NCBI GenBank assembly: GCA_045863055.1
Contig: BTUW01000002.1
Span: 233,711-297,710 of the forward strand
DNA from: UTCHB3 sp008363265
Lineage (GTDB): Bacteria > Bacteroidota > Ignavibacteria > Ignavibacteriales > Ignavibacteriaceae
Length of the DNA: 64,000 bases
Direction: 5' to 3'
Shown here: one piece after another, positions 17,996-26,986 of the stretch
Position numbering within the stretch: position 1 is the stretch's first letter
Layout: each line of letters starts with the position of its first letter
Notes under the pieces: generated by a model
What the model saw: only the letters and a program-made list of their open reading frames with translations
What the model was told of the DNA's origin: nothing
The model's database searches: none
Made by a program: the position numbers and the translations under genes

Positions 17996-19434
17996 TGCAT
18001 TTTACCTGTAAAATTATCATCCTGCTTCTGCTCACTGTTACTGTTCATGCGCAGGAACACTTTTCAGTTCACAAGTACCACAAAGAGATATACGGCACCG
18101 GATATCAGGCAGAGGCTGTGGATGAACCAGCGGAAATAATTCCCCTTCAGTTTGACAAGGCTGCTCAAACCGGGAAACTGGTGTTCGGTTTTCTCCCATA
18201 CTGGGAGTATCCCGGAACTTTGGACAACATCCACTGGGATTTAATGACTCACGTGGCCGCCTTTGATTTTCAGGTGGATTCACTCGGCAACATTGCGAAC
18301 CCGACGGGTTGGCCTTGGACGACCCTGATAAACAACGCACACACCAATGGCGTGAAAGTAATAATGACCGCAGTTAATTTCGATGCGTCGGAACTGCATT
18401 ACCTCCTCACAAATTCCGCCGCCCGCCAGAACTTCTTTTCAAAGGTAAGCGCAAAGATAAATGCATATTCATTCGATGGTATCAACATCGATTTCGAGGG
18501 TTTGAACACCGCTGACCGTGGAAGTGTTGTGAACGGTTTCATGACAGATCTTACAAATTATGTCCACACCAATCACCCGGGGAAAGAGGTTTCATTTGCG
18601 GGTCCTGCAGTGAACTGGAGCGGCTGGAACCTGACCGGTCTTGCCGCCTCGTGCGACTATATTTTCATCATGGGATACGACTTCGCCGGATCCTGGAGCA
18701 CTGTAACCGCCCCTCCTGCCCCGCTAACAGGAGGCAGCTACAACATAACCAACACCGTTACTTCTCAGTATAACGGGTGCCCTCCTGAAAAACTGATACT
18801 CGGTGTCCCCTACTACGGAGCAGAATGGAAGACTCCCACAAACCAACCCGGGGCAACTGTCACGGATTTCCTGTCAAGCCCCCGTTTTTACGCGGCAATG
18901 GATCAGCAGCAGTACTACGGATTGCAGTGGCATGCCTCATCGCAGACCACATATTACATAATTCCGGTTTACAGCTACTTCAATCAGGTCTGGTTCGATG
19001 ACCCCAGGGCTACTGCACTTAAATTCGCCCTCGCGAAGCAGTATAACCTGAAAGGAGTGGGAATGTGGGCACTTAATTACGACCGCACGCGGCCGGAACT
19101 CTGGAATGAAATTTCGAAGTATCTTAACCCCTCTTCAGTGGATGACCCGGTCACACATCCCTCGACATTCAGCATCGGGGCCTATCCCAATCCGTTCAAC
19201 CCGGCCACAACAATCCAGTTCACCCTTCCTGAACGGGGTAATGTAAGGCTTTCAGTTTATGATATGACGGGGCGTGCTGTTAACGAAAAGGTGTTTGTGG
19301 ATCTTATGGCCGGAGTTCACCAGGAACAACTGGATATGGCAAACATGGCTTCGGGTTCTTATATCGTGAAGATAGATCTGTTTACTGCCGCAGGGATCAG
19401 GTCAGAAAGTCTGAAAGTTCAGCTTTTGAAGTAG
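17995..19434 (+). CDS. Glycoside hydrolase family 18 protein, T9SS cargo
   Basis: This 479-residue protein has a signal peptide (1-20), then a GH18 barrel from about residue 62. The catalytic signature reads FDGINIDFEG with Glu168 as the acid, preceded by two acidic residues (Asp161 and Asp166). Downstream barrel landmarks include YIFIMGYDF and GVGMWALNYD. GH18 enzymes cut chitin or peptidoglycan-type N-acetylglucosamine linkages; the YaaH-like barrel ending suggests either. The C-terminal ~80 residues form a T9SS sorting domain (GAYPNPFNPATTIQF, GSYIVKIDL). Secretion plus the upstream propeller kinase suggests control by an external glycan, but this is inference. Confidence 0.9.
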   Translation: MHFTCKIIILLLLTVTVHAQEHFSVHKYHKEIYGTGYQAEAVDEPAEIIPLQFDKAAQTGKLVFGFLPYWEYPGTLDNIHWDLMTHVAAFDFQVDSLGNIANPTGWPWTTLINNAHTNGVKVIMTAVNFDASELHYLLTNSAARQNFFSKVSAKINAYSFDGINIDFEGLNTADRGSVVNGFMTDLTNYVHTNHPGKEVSFAGPAVNWSGWNLTGLAASCDYIFIMGYDFAGSWSTVTAPPAPLTGGSYNITNTVTSQYNGCPPEKLILGVPYYGAEWKTPTNQPGATVTDFLSSPRFYAAMDQQQYYGLQWHASSQTTYYIIPVYSYFNQVWFDDPRATALKFALAKQYNLKGVGMWALNYDRTRPELWNEISKYLNPSSVDDPVTHPSTFSIGAYPNPFNPATTIQFTLPERGNVRLSVYDMTGRAVNEKVFVDLMAGVHQEQLDMANMASGSYIVKIDLFTAAGIRSESLKVQLLK

Positions 19435-19441
19435 GTTTTAT

Positions 19442-19482
19442 CCGGGGTGACCTTGCTGTTACCGGACCGCAAGATCACCCGG
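19442..19482. terminator. Hairpin between convergent genes
   Basis: CCGGGGTGACCTTG (19442-19455) pairs with CAAGATCACCCGG (19470-19482), with minor mismatches. It sits between the convergent GH18 and DUF4835 stops and may terminate both strands, although no T-run follows. Confidence 0.5.
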
Positions 19483-19489
19483 AACTGAG

Positions 19490-20365
19490 CTAATTGGCTC
19501 TTAATAACTCATCATATTTGGCAAGACGGGGAGGATCTACAGCCTTCAGTATCTTGAAGATCGACTTTTCAGGATAGTCTCTCAGATACTCGATTATCTC
19601 TCCACCCTTGGCATCGAAGAAGACCCTCAGATAAACACTCCTTATATCTATTTTCGATCTCATACCGTCGAGAACCTTGATCATCTTGACTATCAGTTCC
19701 TGGCCCTTGGCTTTATTCTTGGCAAAGATGTCGATACCCCGGTGATACTCGGAAGTTGCATCCCTGAACGCCCGGTATTTGTCATCCATAATGTTCTGGA
19801 TCAGGTCTGACTTGTTGTAGCTTGAACCGGATTCCCATCCTGTGGCTCTTTTTCCCGCGGCGAGATTAACAACATCGAAAGCTTTCTGAAAAAACGGGGT
19901 ACCTGATCCCTTCTCCCATGAATCATTCTCCAGTCCGATGATCACGTATGCATAGTAATCCAGGAATGATGTGAGGCTGTTGAAAAAATTGGGATCAAAG
20001 TAGATACTTTGATTTTTTTCGTATACGAATGTCCAACCCGGATCGTTCACCAGGAGCATGGGAGAGAATTTGTCACTCTCGTAAACCCGTCTCATACTTG
20101 TTACCACAACCTGAGCTGTGTAATTCGATTCCTCGACTCCGGAGTTGAAGAATATATTGAAGCTGCACTTGATTTTCTCATACTCCCAAGGAGCACCCGT
20201 AAACTTGGTACTGTTCAAATAGGTTTGAACTATCGGTGCAAAATCGGCAAGCAACTCACGGTACTTTATCGAGAGCTTCTCCGTATTTATCTGCACGCTC
20301 GCGTCAAGTTCCTGACTGAAGAGCAGATTGGTAGTGAATATGAGCAAGAATAACAGCTTTTTCAT
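19490..20365 (-). CDS. DUF4835 family protein (PorD-like, T9SS-associated)
   Basis: This 291-residue protein starts at the ATG at 20365 (MKKLLFLLIFTTNLLFSQ signal peptide, GGAA upstream); a TTG four codons earlier is less likely. The family pattern is clear: an early NTEKL/F segment, tandem hydrophobic strands with NPxxFNSLTSFLDYYAYVIIG, and late blocks around KAFDVVNLAAGK and YHRGIDIF. DUF4835 proteins of Bacteroidota are often named PorD and linked to the T9SS by co-occurrence; the biochemical role is unclear. This matches the three T9SS cargo proteins in the window. It lies downstream of ftsZ on the same strand, separated by a hairpin. Confidence 0.85.
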   Translation of the reverse strand: MKKLLFLLIFTTNLLFSQELDASVQINTEKLSIKYRELLADFAPIVQTYLNSTKFTGAPWEYEKIKCSFNIFFNSGVEESNYTAQVVVTSMRRVYESDKFSPMLLVNDPGWTFVYEKNQSIYFDPNFFNSLTSFLDYYAYVIIGLENDSWEKGSGTPFFQKAFDVVNLAAGKRATGWESGSSYNKSDLIQNIMDDKYRAFRDATSEYHRGIDIFAKNKAKGQELIVKMIKVLDGMRSKIDIRSVYLRVFFDAKGGEIIEYLRDYPEKSIFKILKAVDPPRLAKYDELLRAN

Positions 20366-20460
20366 TGGCTTTTCCAAAATTTGATTTTCCTTACTGCAAT
20401 TTATTGCTTAAGGGTTTTACTTTCAAATCGTTTTATAGTTCCGGGGGCAGGAATATAATG

Positions 20461-20498
20461 TTTGGAACGGTGCGCCGGCTGATTGCACACCGTCCAAA
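20461..20498 (-). terminator. Hairpin after ftsZ
   Basis: TTTGGAACGGTG (20461-20472) pairs with CACCGTCCAAA (20488-20498) with one bulged base. It lies 28 bp after the ftsZ stop, where a terminator for the dcw cluster would be expected. The T-run on the minus strand is poor, so read-through into the DUF4835 gene is possible. Confidence 0.5.
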
Positions 20499-20525
20499 CG
20501 GAGGTATTTGGTGTGTAGAAATCAA

Positions 20526-21842
20526 CTAATCCATGATATTCCGGAGAAAGGCAGCACTTCTGTCTTCCTCTTCATCCTTGGGAACGGAATTCGGATTGCT
20601 CTTGAATTTCAACTCCGTGATTGTCTCATTTTTTGATTCTGACAAATTGAATGTTTTCTGTTCAGTAACTGGAGCGGTTTTACCCTGCATCTGCAGATAC
20701 TGGTCTCTGATTATCGCGGGGATATCCTGATTATTCGGGTCGATCACTTCCAGCGGTTTTGGGGCCGCGAAGATCGTGGGCCCTGCACCAACAGGAACTG
20801 CCGCGGGGATCGCAACTGGAATTGGAGGTGCAGGAATCTGGATGGCAGCTTCGCTTCTGACGGGGTTTACGTGCGCGTTCGCTTCAACACCTGTGGCGAT
20901 CACTGTAAATGAGAGGTAGTCGTTCATCTCTTCCTTCTTAACGAGACCAAAGATGATATTCACTTCATCGCCCGCGGCTTCCTGAATTGTGTTCATGCCG
21001 TCTTCAACTTCCTGCATCGTCATGTTGGATGATGCTGTAATGTTAACGAGCATCGCCTTGGCTCCACGGATGTCCATACCTTCGAGCAGAGGACTGCTGA
21101 TCGCCTTCTGTGCGGCTTCGATAGCCCTGTTCTCTCCGGCGGCGGTACCTGTACCCATCAGGGCCATGCCACTTGATTCCATAACTGTTCTCACATCCGC
21201 AAAGTCGACGTTGATCTCACCTTCGTTGGTGATGATCTCTGCTATACCCTTGGTTGCCTCGTAGAGAATTTCGTTCGGTTTGTCGTAACCTGAGAATGCC
21301 GGCATGTTTTTGTCGAGTAGATCATGAAGCCGGGCGTTCTTGATCACAATTATCGAGTCGACGAACTTTCTGATTTCCTGAATTCCCGATTCGGCGTTCT
21401 TTCTGCGGGTTGGCCCTTCGTAGTTGAATGGTTTGGTTACGATCGCCACAACGAGTGCACCGAGGGTTTTTGCGATCTGAGCCACAATCGGACCGGCGCC
21501 TGTGCCGGTTCCGCCACCCATACCAACGGTGACGAACACCATGTCGGCACCGGCAAGGGCTTCTTCTATCTTTGCCCGGTCTTCTTCAGCCGCGGCACGG
21601 CCGATTTCGGGATTCGCCCCGGCGCCAAGACCCTTTGTGATCTTGGTTCCGATCGTGATCTTCTTCTGCGAGAGGTTCGAGTCGAGACTCTGCGCATCGG
21701 TGTTAATAGCGATAAACTCGACGCCCTGAATTCCCTGACGGATCATGGAATTTACGGCGTTGCAGCCGCCACCACCAACTCCGACGACCTTTAGATTCGC
21801 GCGAAGTACGATTTCCTGTTTTTCGAGTGTTGCAAATGGCAT
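20526..21842 (-). CDS. ftsZ: Cell division protein FtsZ
   Basis: This 438-residue tubulin-like GTPase forms the Z ring at midcell. All nucleotide loops are intact: GVGGGGCN (21-28), GLGAGANPEIG (71-81), GGGTGTG (109-115) and the T7 catalytic loop NVDFADVRTVM (211-221). A variable linker of about 100 residues follows the core, and the C-terminal conserved peptide is RSAAFLRNIMD, for binding FtsA. GGAGG precedes the ATG. It is the last gene of the dcw cluster, 13 bp after the FtsZ-like gene X. Confidence 0.98.
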   Translation of the reverse strand: MPFATLEKQEIVLRANLKVVGVGGGGCNAVNSMIRQGIQGVEFIAINTDAQSLDSNLSQKKITIGTKITKGLGAGANPEIGRAAAEEDRAKIEEALAGADMVFVTVGMGGGTGTGAGPIVAQIAKTLGALVVAIVTKPFNYEGPTRRKNAESGIQEIRKFVDSIIVIKNARLHDLLDKNMPAFSGYDKPNEILYEATKGIAEIITNEGEINVDFADVRTVMESSGMALMGTGTAAGENRAIEAAQKAISSPLLEGMDIRGAKAMLVNITASSNMTMQEVEDGMNTIQEAAGDEVNIIFGLVKKEEMNDYLSFTVIATGVEANAHVNPVRSEAAIQIPAPPIPVAIPAAVPVGAGPTIFAAPKPLEVIDPNNQDIPAIIRDQYLQMQGKTAPVTEQKTFNLSESKNETITELKFKSNPNSVPKDEEEDRSAAFLRNIMD

Positions 21843-21855
21843 AAATACCTCCGGA

Positions 21856-22434
21856 TTACTTTATTTTTTGTTCAGCCTGTTTAAAACTTTTTACTGTCGA
21901 GTTGATGACCAGTTTTAAGAGATCATCAGCGGGACCCTCTTCATTAGCCTGAAGAGAGTAGTTGTTTTCAATTTTCTCGATCAGATACAGTCTGTATCTG
22001 TTCTTCAGGAAATATTGCAGATTATCCTTGGTAACCCGCTCATTTTCCTCCTCTGTCTTCATACCGATAAACCCGGCATCAATTCCCAGTTTGTCAGATG
22101 CCTGCGCGAGCACCGGAGTAACAGCAAGAGAGAGCGGATCGCCTGTCATAAATACGGCAACCACCCTTTTTGTGTCCTTCACAAGGTACTCGATCGCGAG
22201 CCTCAAATCGTCAAATTCCTTTTGATTCATGAGCAGTATCGAATCGTCGATATAGTAATCGCGGATCGCCTCATTCACGATCAGTTTCTTCCCCACTGTA
22301 TAGTTCCTCAGATCATTTTCATCGGTTCCGGCAAATATCATATTTACATGATCGCCAAAAATGCCTGCCATTTCATTGAAATGAACAGAAAGCTGCCTGC
22401 CGATGATGAAAAGCGTTGTATTCTTAGAGGTCAT
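21856..22434 (-). CDS. FtsZ-like pseudo-GTPase between ftsA and ftsZ (gene X)
   Basis: This 192-residue protein would usually be called hypothetical. Its residues 20-126 align without gaps to residues 31-137 of the adjacent FtsZ: N20, M22, V30, I33, T37, D38, L42, K49, K50, P107, A110, Q111, L116, G117 and K126 each lie exactly 11 residues before the identical FtsZ residue. A shorter match follows (YRLYLIEK with DSIIVIKN) after a four-residue gap, and a C-terminal helix occupies the H7 position. The glycine loops are gone: GGGGCN is GRQLSV, the T3 loop is YYIDDSILLMN and GGGTGTG is GDPLSLA. The T7 loop, C-terminal domain and FtsA-binding peptide are absent. It overlaps ftsA by 11 bp, so it is co-translated. 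It is inferred to be a non-hydrolysing FtsZ partner or Z-ring regulator; no function is proven. Confidence 0.8.
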   Translation of the reverse strand: MTSKNTTLFIIGRQLSVHFNEMAGIFGDHVNMIFAGTDENDLRNYTVGKKLIVNEAIRDYYIDDSILLMNQKEFDDLRLAIEYLVKDTKRVVAVFMTGDPLSLAVTPVLAQASDKLGIDAGFIGMKTEEENERVTKDNLQYFLKNRYRLYLIEKIENNYSLQANEEGPADDLLKLVINSTVKSFKQAEQKIK

Positions 22435-23731
22435 CGAACTGATTTTTTACTTTTTTCAGAAAATCACCGAACTTCCCCTTCTTCTTGTCGGTTCCGCCTT
22501 TCTTGGTTTTGGGGTCACGTTTTCCGCCCCAAAACCCGCCTGGCTTCTTTGCAGGTTTCTCCTCTTCATCATCAGTGGCAATGAAATCTTCCTCAACCGG
22601 AAGGAGCAAACCAAGTAGTGAAGCGTACTCCGGCTGTGCAAGATTTCTTAATTCACCGTCGAAATACTCTTCAACGGGAAGGCCCATCCTCGCCGGCAAG
22701 CCGAATACCTGCTCGGCCAGATCGGTTATGCCTTTCATCAACGCGCCGCCACCGGTGATCACGACTCCGGTTCTGATCTTGTTCTTGACGTCTGCTTTTT
22801 CAAGTTCCGTATTTATCAGTTTGAATAGCTCCAGAAGCCTGCTTTTGATGATCTGGGTCAGAAGGCTTGTCGGGATCTTGGTGCTCGGTCTCGGACCCAC
22901 ACCGTTGATCTGGATAAGTTCATCTTTCACGATCGAAGTTTCTGTGGCGTAACCGAACTCAACTTTGAGCCTCTCTGCATCTTCAGCCACCACACTTAAA
23001 AATTCTTTTATATCGAGCGACACCCTGTGTCCGCCAATCCCAAAAACCCTCGAGAACCTGATAGCGTTGTTATGATACGTCAGAACATTCGTGGTACCTG
23101 ATCCGAGATCAATAAGAAGGACTCCGAGATCTTTCTCAGCCGGCTCCAGCACTGCAGAAGCGGAAGCCAGCGACTGAAGTTTCAGATCGTTCACTTCGTA
23201 GCCCGCTTTCTTTGTTGCTTTTCTGATGTTCTGTATCGAGTCTGAGGAAGCCATTACTATGTAGTTGGCCGCCTCAAGCCGTGAGCACGCGATTCCAAGA
23301 GGTTTGGATACACTTCCCTGCCTGTCGACGAAAAATTCTTCATGCAGGATGTGAAGTATCATCATATCCTTCGAAAAGGAGATGTTCCTGAGGTCGGCTT
23401 TCAATCTTTTCAGATCGTCAACAGTTACCACACCATCATCATTGGTTATGTTCACGTAGTTCCGCGATCTGATACTGTTGATGTTCTCTCCCGATACACC
23501 GGTAACAATGTTCTCAGCTTCAATTTCTGCCGTACGCTCTGCTTCTTTTAGTGCCAGTTTGATTGCTTCGGAAGTGGAAATTATATTCACCACTTCACCT
23601 TTCATCAACCCGTCGCAAGGGGCCTCGCCTGCACCAAGCAGCCGGAACTTCTTGCGGTCGAGTCTTTCCGCGATAACGACACGTACCTTCGTGGAACCGA
23701 TGTCAAGCCCTGTTATTATCTCTTTTTTCAT
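22424..23731 (-). CDS. ftsA: Cell division protein FtsA
   Basis: This 435-residue actin-like ATPase tethers FtsZ to the membrane. It opens with TGLDIGSTKVRVVIAER (phosphate 1), has the 1C-domain insert region, LLIDLGSGTTNV (phosphate 2) and VVITGGGALMKGI (adenosine motif). The C-terminus has a long Lys/Gly/acidic linker ending in an amphipathic helix GKFGDFLKKVKNQFDDL, the membrane-targeting sequence. Its start lies inside ftsQ (29 bp overlap) and its end overlaps gene X by 11 bp, a tight coupling typical of dcw genes. Confidence 0.97.
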   Translation of the reverse strand: MKKEIITGLDIGSTKVRVVIAERLDRKKFRLLGAGEAPCDGLMKGEVVNIISTSEAIKLALKEAERTAEIEAENIVTGVSGENINSIRSRNYVNITNDDGVVTVDDLKRLKADLRNISFSKDMMILHILHEEFFVDRQGSVSKPLGIACSRLEAANYIVMASSDSIQNIRKATKKAGYEVNDLKLQSLASASAVLEPAEKDLGVLLIDLGSGTTNVLTYHNNAIRFSRVFGIGGHRVSLDIKEFLSVVAEDAERLKVEFGYATETSIVKDELIQINGVGPRPSTKIPTSLLTQIIKSRLLELFKLINTELEKADVKNKIRTGVVITGGGALMKGITDLAEQVFGLPARMGLPVEEYFDGELRNLAQPEYASLLGLLLPVEEDFIATDDEEEKPAKKPGGFWGGKRDPKTKKGGTDKKKGKFGDFLKKVKNQFDDL

Positions 23732-24485
23732 CTTTCTTTTCCAATTTCCTGGCGTTGCCCAAATAAACCTTTCCTGAGTACCTCAGGTCAATATATTCCA
23801 CCCCTTCATTAAGGGAGAACTGATCACCCTTCTCCCTGATCTGCTGCAGGATCAGTATCTGCTCGGCGATCGATTTCCTGTTCATGATTACCGGCGGTCT
23901 CATGTCGGAAAATACAAGTATGATATCCCCGCCCTTTCTAAGATCTATCTCTGAAAGTCCGGCAGCCATGCTTCCACCGATCAGCTTGCAGGCTCTGGCT
24001 ATTTTATAACCCGGCAGAATCGTTGAATCCGCAAAAACCTTGAACCAGGCCGGCTTCCCGAGCCTTGCATTTCTGATAACAGGCCATTCAAACGTTTTCA
24101 GTTCTTTCATCAGAGGCAATACCTCAAGTTCCTTTGAAAGAAGAACCAGTTTATCGCCAACAAAAACCGATGCTGCTATCTCTTTTTCCTCGATCCCGAT
24201 CTTTACCACTCCACCGTCACCGAGTTTCATCTCCAGACTTTTGATGTAGGGATGGTTCAGCAGTCTGTCGTAGAATACATTCAGATCGGGGTATTCACCT
24301 TTTGCCGGGTCCGCTTTCGCGAATGCCACATAATCTTCAGGAGTAAGCATCTTCGCGCCCGTGAACTCATACCCTGTGACCTTCTGCGAAATCTCCTTTT
24401 TAAAGAAGAGGCCGGGAAGCGCGGTCGCGCCGGCCGCCAGAAGCACAAGAAGAACGAGAGCGGGGATTACCCTCCCTTTTTTCAT
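23703..24485 (-). CDS. ftsQ: Cell division protein FtsQ
   Basis: This 260-residue single-pass protein has a short cytoplasmic N-terminus, one membrane segment (about 7-27), then a POTRA-like domain (KVTGYEFTGAKMLTPEDYVAF) and the FtsQ beta domain (IEEKEIAASVFVGDKLVLLSK, LPLMKELKTFEWPVI). It bridges early and late divisome proteins. The ATG follows directly after the murC stop (TAGATG). The C-terminus is charged (KLEKKDEKRDNNRA) and its coding end overlaps ftsA. Primary sequence of FtsQ is poorly conserved, so position in the cluster adds weight. Confidence 0.92.
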   Translation of the reverse strand: MKKGRVIPALVLLVLLAAGATALPGLFFKKEISQKVTGYEFTGAKMLTPEDYVAFAKADPAKGEYPDLNVFYDRLLNHPYIKSLEMKLGDGGVVKIGIEEKEIAASVFVGDKLVLLSKELEVLPLMKELKTFEWPVIRNARLGKPAWFKVFADSTILPGYKIARACKLIGGSMAAGLSEIDLRKGGDIILVFSDMRPPVIMNRKSIAEQILILQQIREKGDQFSLNEGVEYIDLRYSGKVYLGNARKLEKKDEKRDNNRA

Positions 24486-25868
24486 CTATTTTGTCCCTGC
24501 TTTATGCAATTCGACAAATTTTTCACCGTATTTCCAGATATCACCTGCTCCAAGGGTAACCACGATATCCCCGGGTTGTGTTATGCCCATAAGCACTTCG
24601 GGTACCTCCGCCTTGTCTGCGACGTAGATAACATTCTTGTGCCCCATTTTACGGGCCGCGTCCGCCACTATCTGTCCCGAAATTCCCTCTATTGGGGTCT
24701 CACGCGCGGGATAGACATCGGTGCAGATGAAAACATCGGAATTCAGGAACGAGCGACCGAACTCCTGATAGAAATCACGGGTCCTTGAGTACAGATGTGG
24801 CTGGAAGACTGAAACAAGTCTTCTCTGCCAGCCCGCCCTGATACCCGAGAGGGTCGCAGTCGTCTCTGTCGGATGGTGACCGTAATCATCCACCACCATT
24901 ATATCATCGTCATACTTGACTTCAAATCTTCTGTAAACCCCGCTGAATTTCTCAAGGGCGGTTTTAATCGTTTCAAACGGAACCTCAAGTTCGAGAGCGA
25001 TCGTAACTGCCACAAGTGAATTCTTCACATTGTGAAGACCGGGAACTTTGATAGTAATGTCACCAAGGGTTTTGTTGTTGTAAACTACTGTATACTTAGT
25101 CTTGTACCCGTCATGCGTAATGTTCACAGCCCTCAGGTCTGCCTGTGGGGTGGTGCCATAAGTGATCACACGCTTGTTGATAGATGGCCTTATATCCAGA
25201 AGTGCAGGCTCATCCATACAAAGAACGACAAATCCGTAAAAGGGCACCTTGTTGGCGAACTCGATGAAGGCCCCTTTAATGTCATCAAGGTCCCTGTATG
25301 TATCAAGGTGTTCCCTCTCAAGGGTTGTGATGGCAGCGATTGCCGGCATCAGTTTCAAAAATGTCCTGTCGAACTCGTCGGCTTCCACTACAATGAAATC
25401 ACCCGCTCCGAGCCTCGCGTTCGTACCGCCGAGACCGGAGAGTTTTCCACCCACGATAATTGTAGGGTCGATACCTGCTTCCGTCAGTACAAGTCCCGTC
25501 ATCGAAGTGGTGGTGGTTTTCCCGTGTGTTCCCGCGATCCCTATCCCGTATTTCTGCATGCGCATCGTCTCAGCGAGCATTTCAGAACGCTTTATCACAG
25601 GGATGTTGCGCTCGATGGCAGCCTTTACTTCAGGATTCGATTCAACAACAGCCGAGGAATAAACCAGCACATCAACATCTTTAACGTTTCCGGCTTCATG
25701 ACCTTCGTAAACAGTGGCACCGATCGATTCAAGACGGTCGGTTATATCACTCTTCGCGCGGTCTGAACCAGAGACAGTAAAACCTCTAGAAATAAGTATT
25801 TCGGCGATCGAACTCATCCCGATGCCGCCGATTCCAACAAAATGTACTTTTGTAAACTTTGAAAACAT
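24486..25868 (-). CDS. murC: UDP-N-acetylmuramate-L-alanine ligase
   Basis: This 460-residue Mur ligase adds L-Ala to UDP-MurNAc. It has the N-terminal Rossmann GIGGIGMSSIAEIL, the ATP loop GIAGTHGKTTTTSM (about 111-124), the central Mur ligase Glu/His motif region (VVEADEFDRTF), and the third-domain DDYGHHPTE signature that is specific to MurC. It is immediately upstream of ftsQ in the operon. Confidence 0.98.
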   Translation of the reverse strand: MFSKFTKVHFVGIGGIGMSSIAEILISRGFTVSGSDRAKSDITDRLESIGATVYEGHEAGNVKDVDVLVYSSAVVESNPEVKAAIERNIPVIKRSEMLAETMRMQKYGIGIAGTHGKTTTTSMTGLVLTEAGIDPTIIVGGKLSGLGGTNARLGAGDFIVVEADEFDRTFLKLMPAIAAITTLEREHLDTYRDLDDIKGAFIEFANKVPFYGFVVLCMDEPALLDIRPSINKRVITYGTTPQADLRAVNITHDGYKTKYTVVYNNKTLGDITIKVPGLHNVKNSLVAVTIALELEVPFETIKTALEKFSGVYRRFEVKYDDDIMVVDDYGHHPTETTATLSGIRAGWQRRLVSVFQPHLYSRTRDFYQEFGRSFLNSDVFICTDVYPARETPIEGISGQIVADAARKMGHKNVIYVADKAEVPEVLMGITQPGDIVVTLGAGDIWKYGEKFVELHKAGTK

Positions 25869-25876
25869 TTGTGCCT

Positions 25877-26986
25877 CTAACTAAAACTTCCATATTTGCA
25901 GGCATTTACCACTCTGCCGGCAATCACCCTGGCGGCATCCTTGCCACCCAGTTTTTCAAGATTCCTGATCATTTCACCCCTTTTTTCACTGTTATTCAGT
26001 AGTGTTGCCACACTCTGAACGAGCTCATCTTTCAAATTCTTTTCTTCTACCAGAAGAGCAGCTCCCGCTTCGACCATCGATTTTGCATTCCTGAACTGGT
26101 GGTTCTCTGCCGCAAGCGGAAATGGCACCAGAACCGATGGTTTGTTCAGATATGCAAGTTCAGCTATGGTGGTGGCACCCGCCCTTGCAAGCACCAGATC
26201 GGACGCCGCGTAAACGCCGTTCATGTTATCTATGAACGGAAATATCCTTACCCGGTCTGACGCATGTTTCTTAAACTCATCATATGTGGTTTTCCCGGTT
26301 TGCCAAAGAAGCGTGATCCCCTCTTTTTCAAACTCCGCGAGCGCACCGGCAACAGCACTGTTGATTGCTTTGGCCCCAAGACTTCCACCCACTACAAAAA
26401 GAACTTTATCTTCAGAGCCGATTCCGAGCGATTTTCTTGCTTCTGCCCGGTCGGCCTCCGCCAACGATTTTCTCACAGGGTCGCCTGTGACAAAAACATT
26501 ATCTTTCACACGGAGAAACTCAAGTGCATCCTTGAACATCAGATGAATTTCATCGGCTTTTCTTTCGAGCAGACGTGTCGTTATCCCCGGATAACTGTTG
26601 GGTTCGATCAGTACCACTTTCGCGCCCATAACCCTTGCGCCGATCACTGCAGGGCCTGAAACGTAACCGCCGGTAGCAACAATAACCTGCGGCTTGAACT
26701 TCATACAGATTCCGATCGACTGGAAAATGCTCACTATCAGCTTTACCGGAAATAGCAGGTTCTCTTTCATGCTCTTTCTCGAAAACCCCGAGATCCAGAT
26801 GCTTCTGAAGTTGAAACCGGCTGCCGGAACTGCCGTGGCTTCTATCTTCCCCTTTGTGCCTATAAAAAGAATATCTGCATCAGGTTCAGCATCCCTTATC
26901 CGTTCGGCTACGGCGATTGCGGGAAACACGTGCCCTCCGGTTCCGCCTCCGGCGAGTAAAACCCTTATACCGGCTGTTCCTGCCAC
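25877..26986 (-). CDS. murG: MurG glycosyltransferase (lipid II synthesis)
   Basis: This 369-residue enzyme transfers GlcNAc from UDP-GlcNAc to lipid I at the inner face of the membrane. It has the N-terminal glycine loop LLAGGGTGGHVFPAIAVAE, the second loop VVGGSLGAKAINSAV and the donor-binding stretch SDLVLARAGATTIAELAYLNKP with FPLAAENHQFRNA. The start is GTG at 26986 with AAAGGA upstream, inside the end of ftsW (22 bp overlap). Confidence 0.98.
   Translation of the reverse strand: MAGTAGIRVLLAGGGTGGHVFPAIAVAERIRDAEPDADILFIGTKGKIEATAVPAAGFNFRSIWISGFSRKSMKENLLFPVKLIVSIFQSIGICMKFKPQVIVATGGYVSGPAVIGARVMGAKVVLIEPNSYPGITTRLLERKADEIHLMFKDALEFLRVKDNVFVTGDPVRKSLAEADRAEARKSLGIGSEDKVLFVVGGSLGAKAINSAVAGALAEFEKEGITLLWQTGKTTYDEFKKHASDRVRIFPFIDNMNGVYAASDLVLARAGATTIAELAYLNKPSVLVPFPLAAENHQFRNAKSMVEAGAALLVEEKNLKDELVQSVATLLNNSEKRGEMIRNLEKLGGKDAARVIAGRVVNACKYGSFS

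Noticed and set aside
21324..21794. Long open frame antisense to ftsZ
   Set aside because: It mirrors the conserved FtsZ GTPase domain and has no start signal; open by codon bias only.
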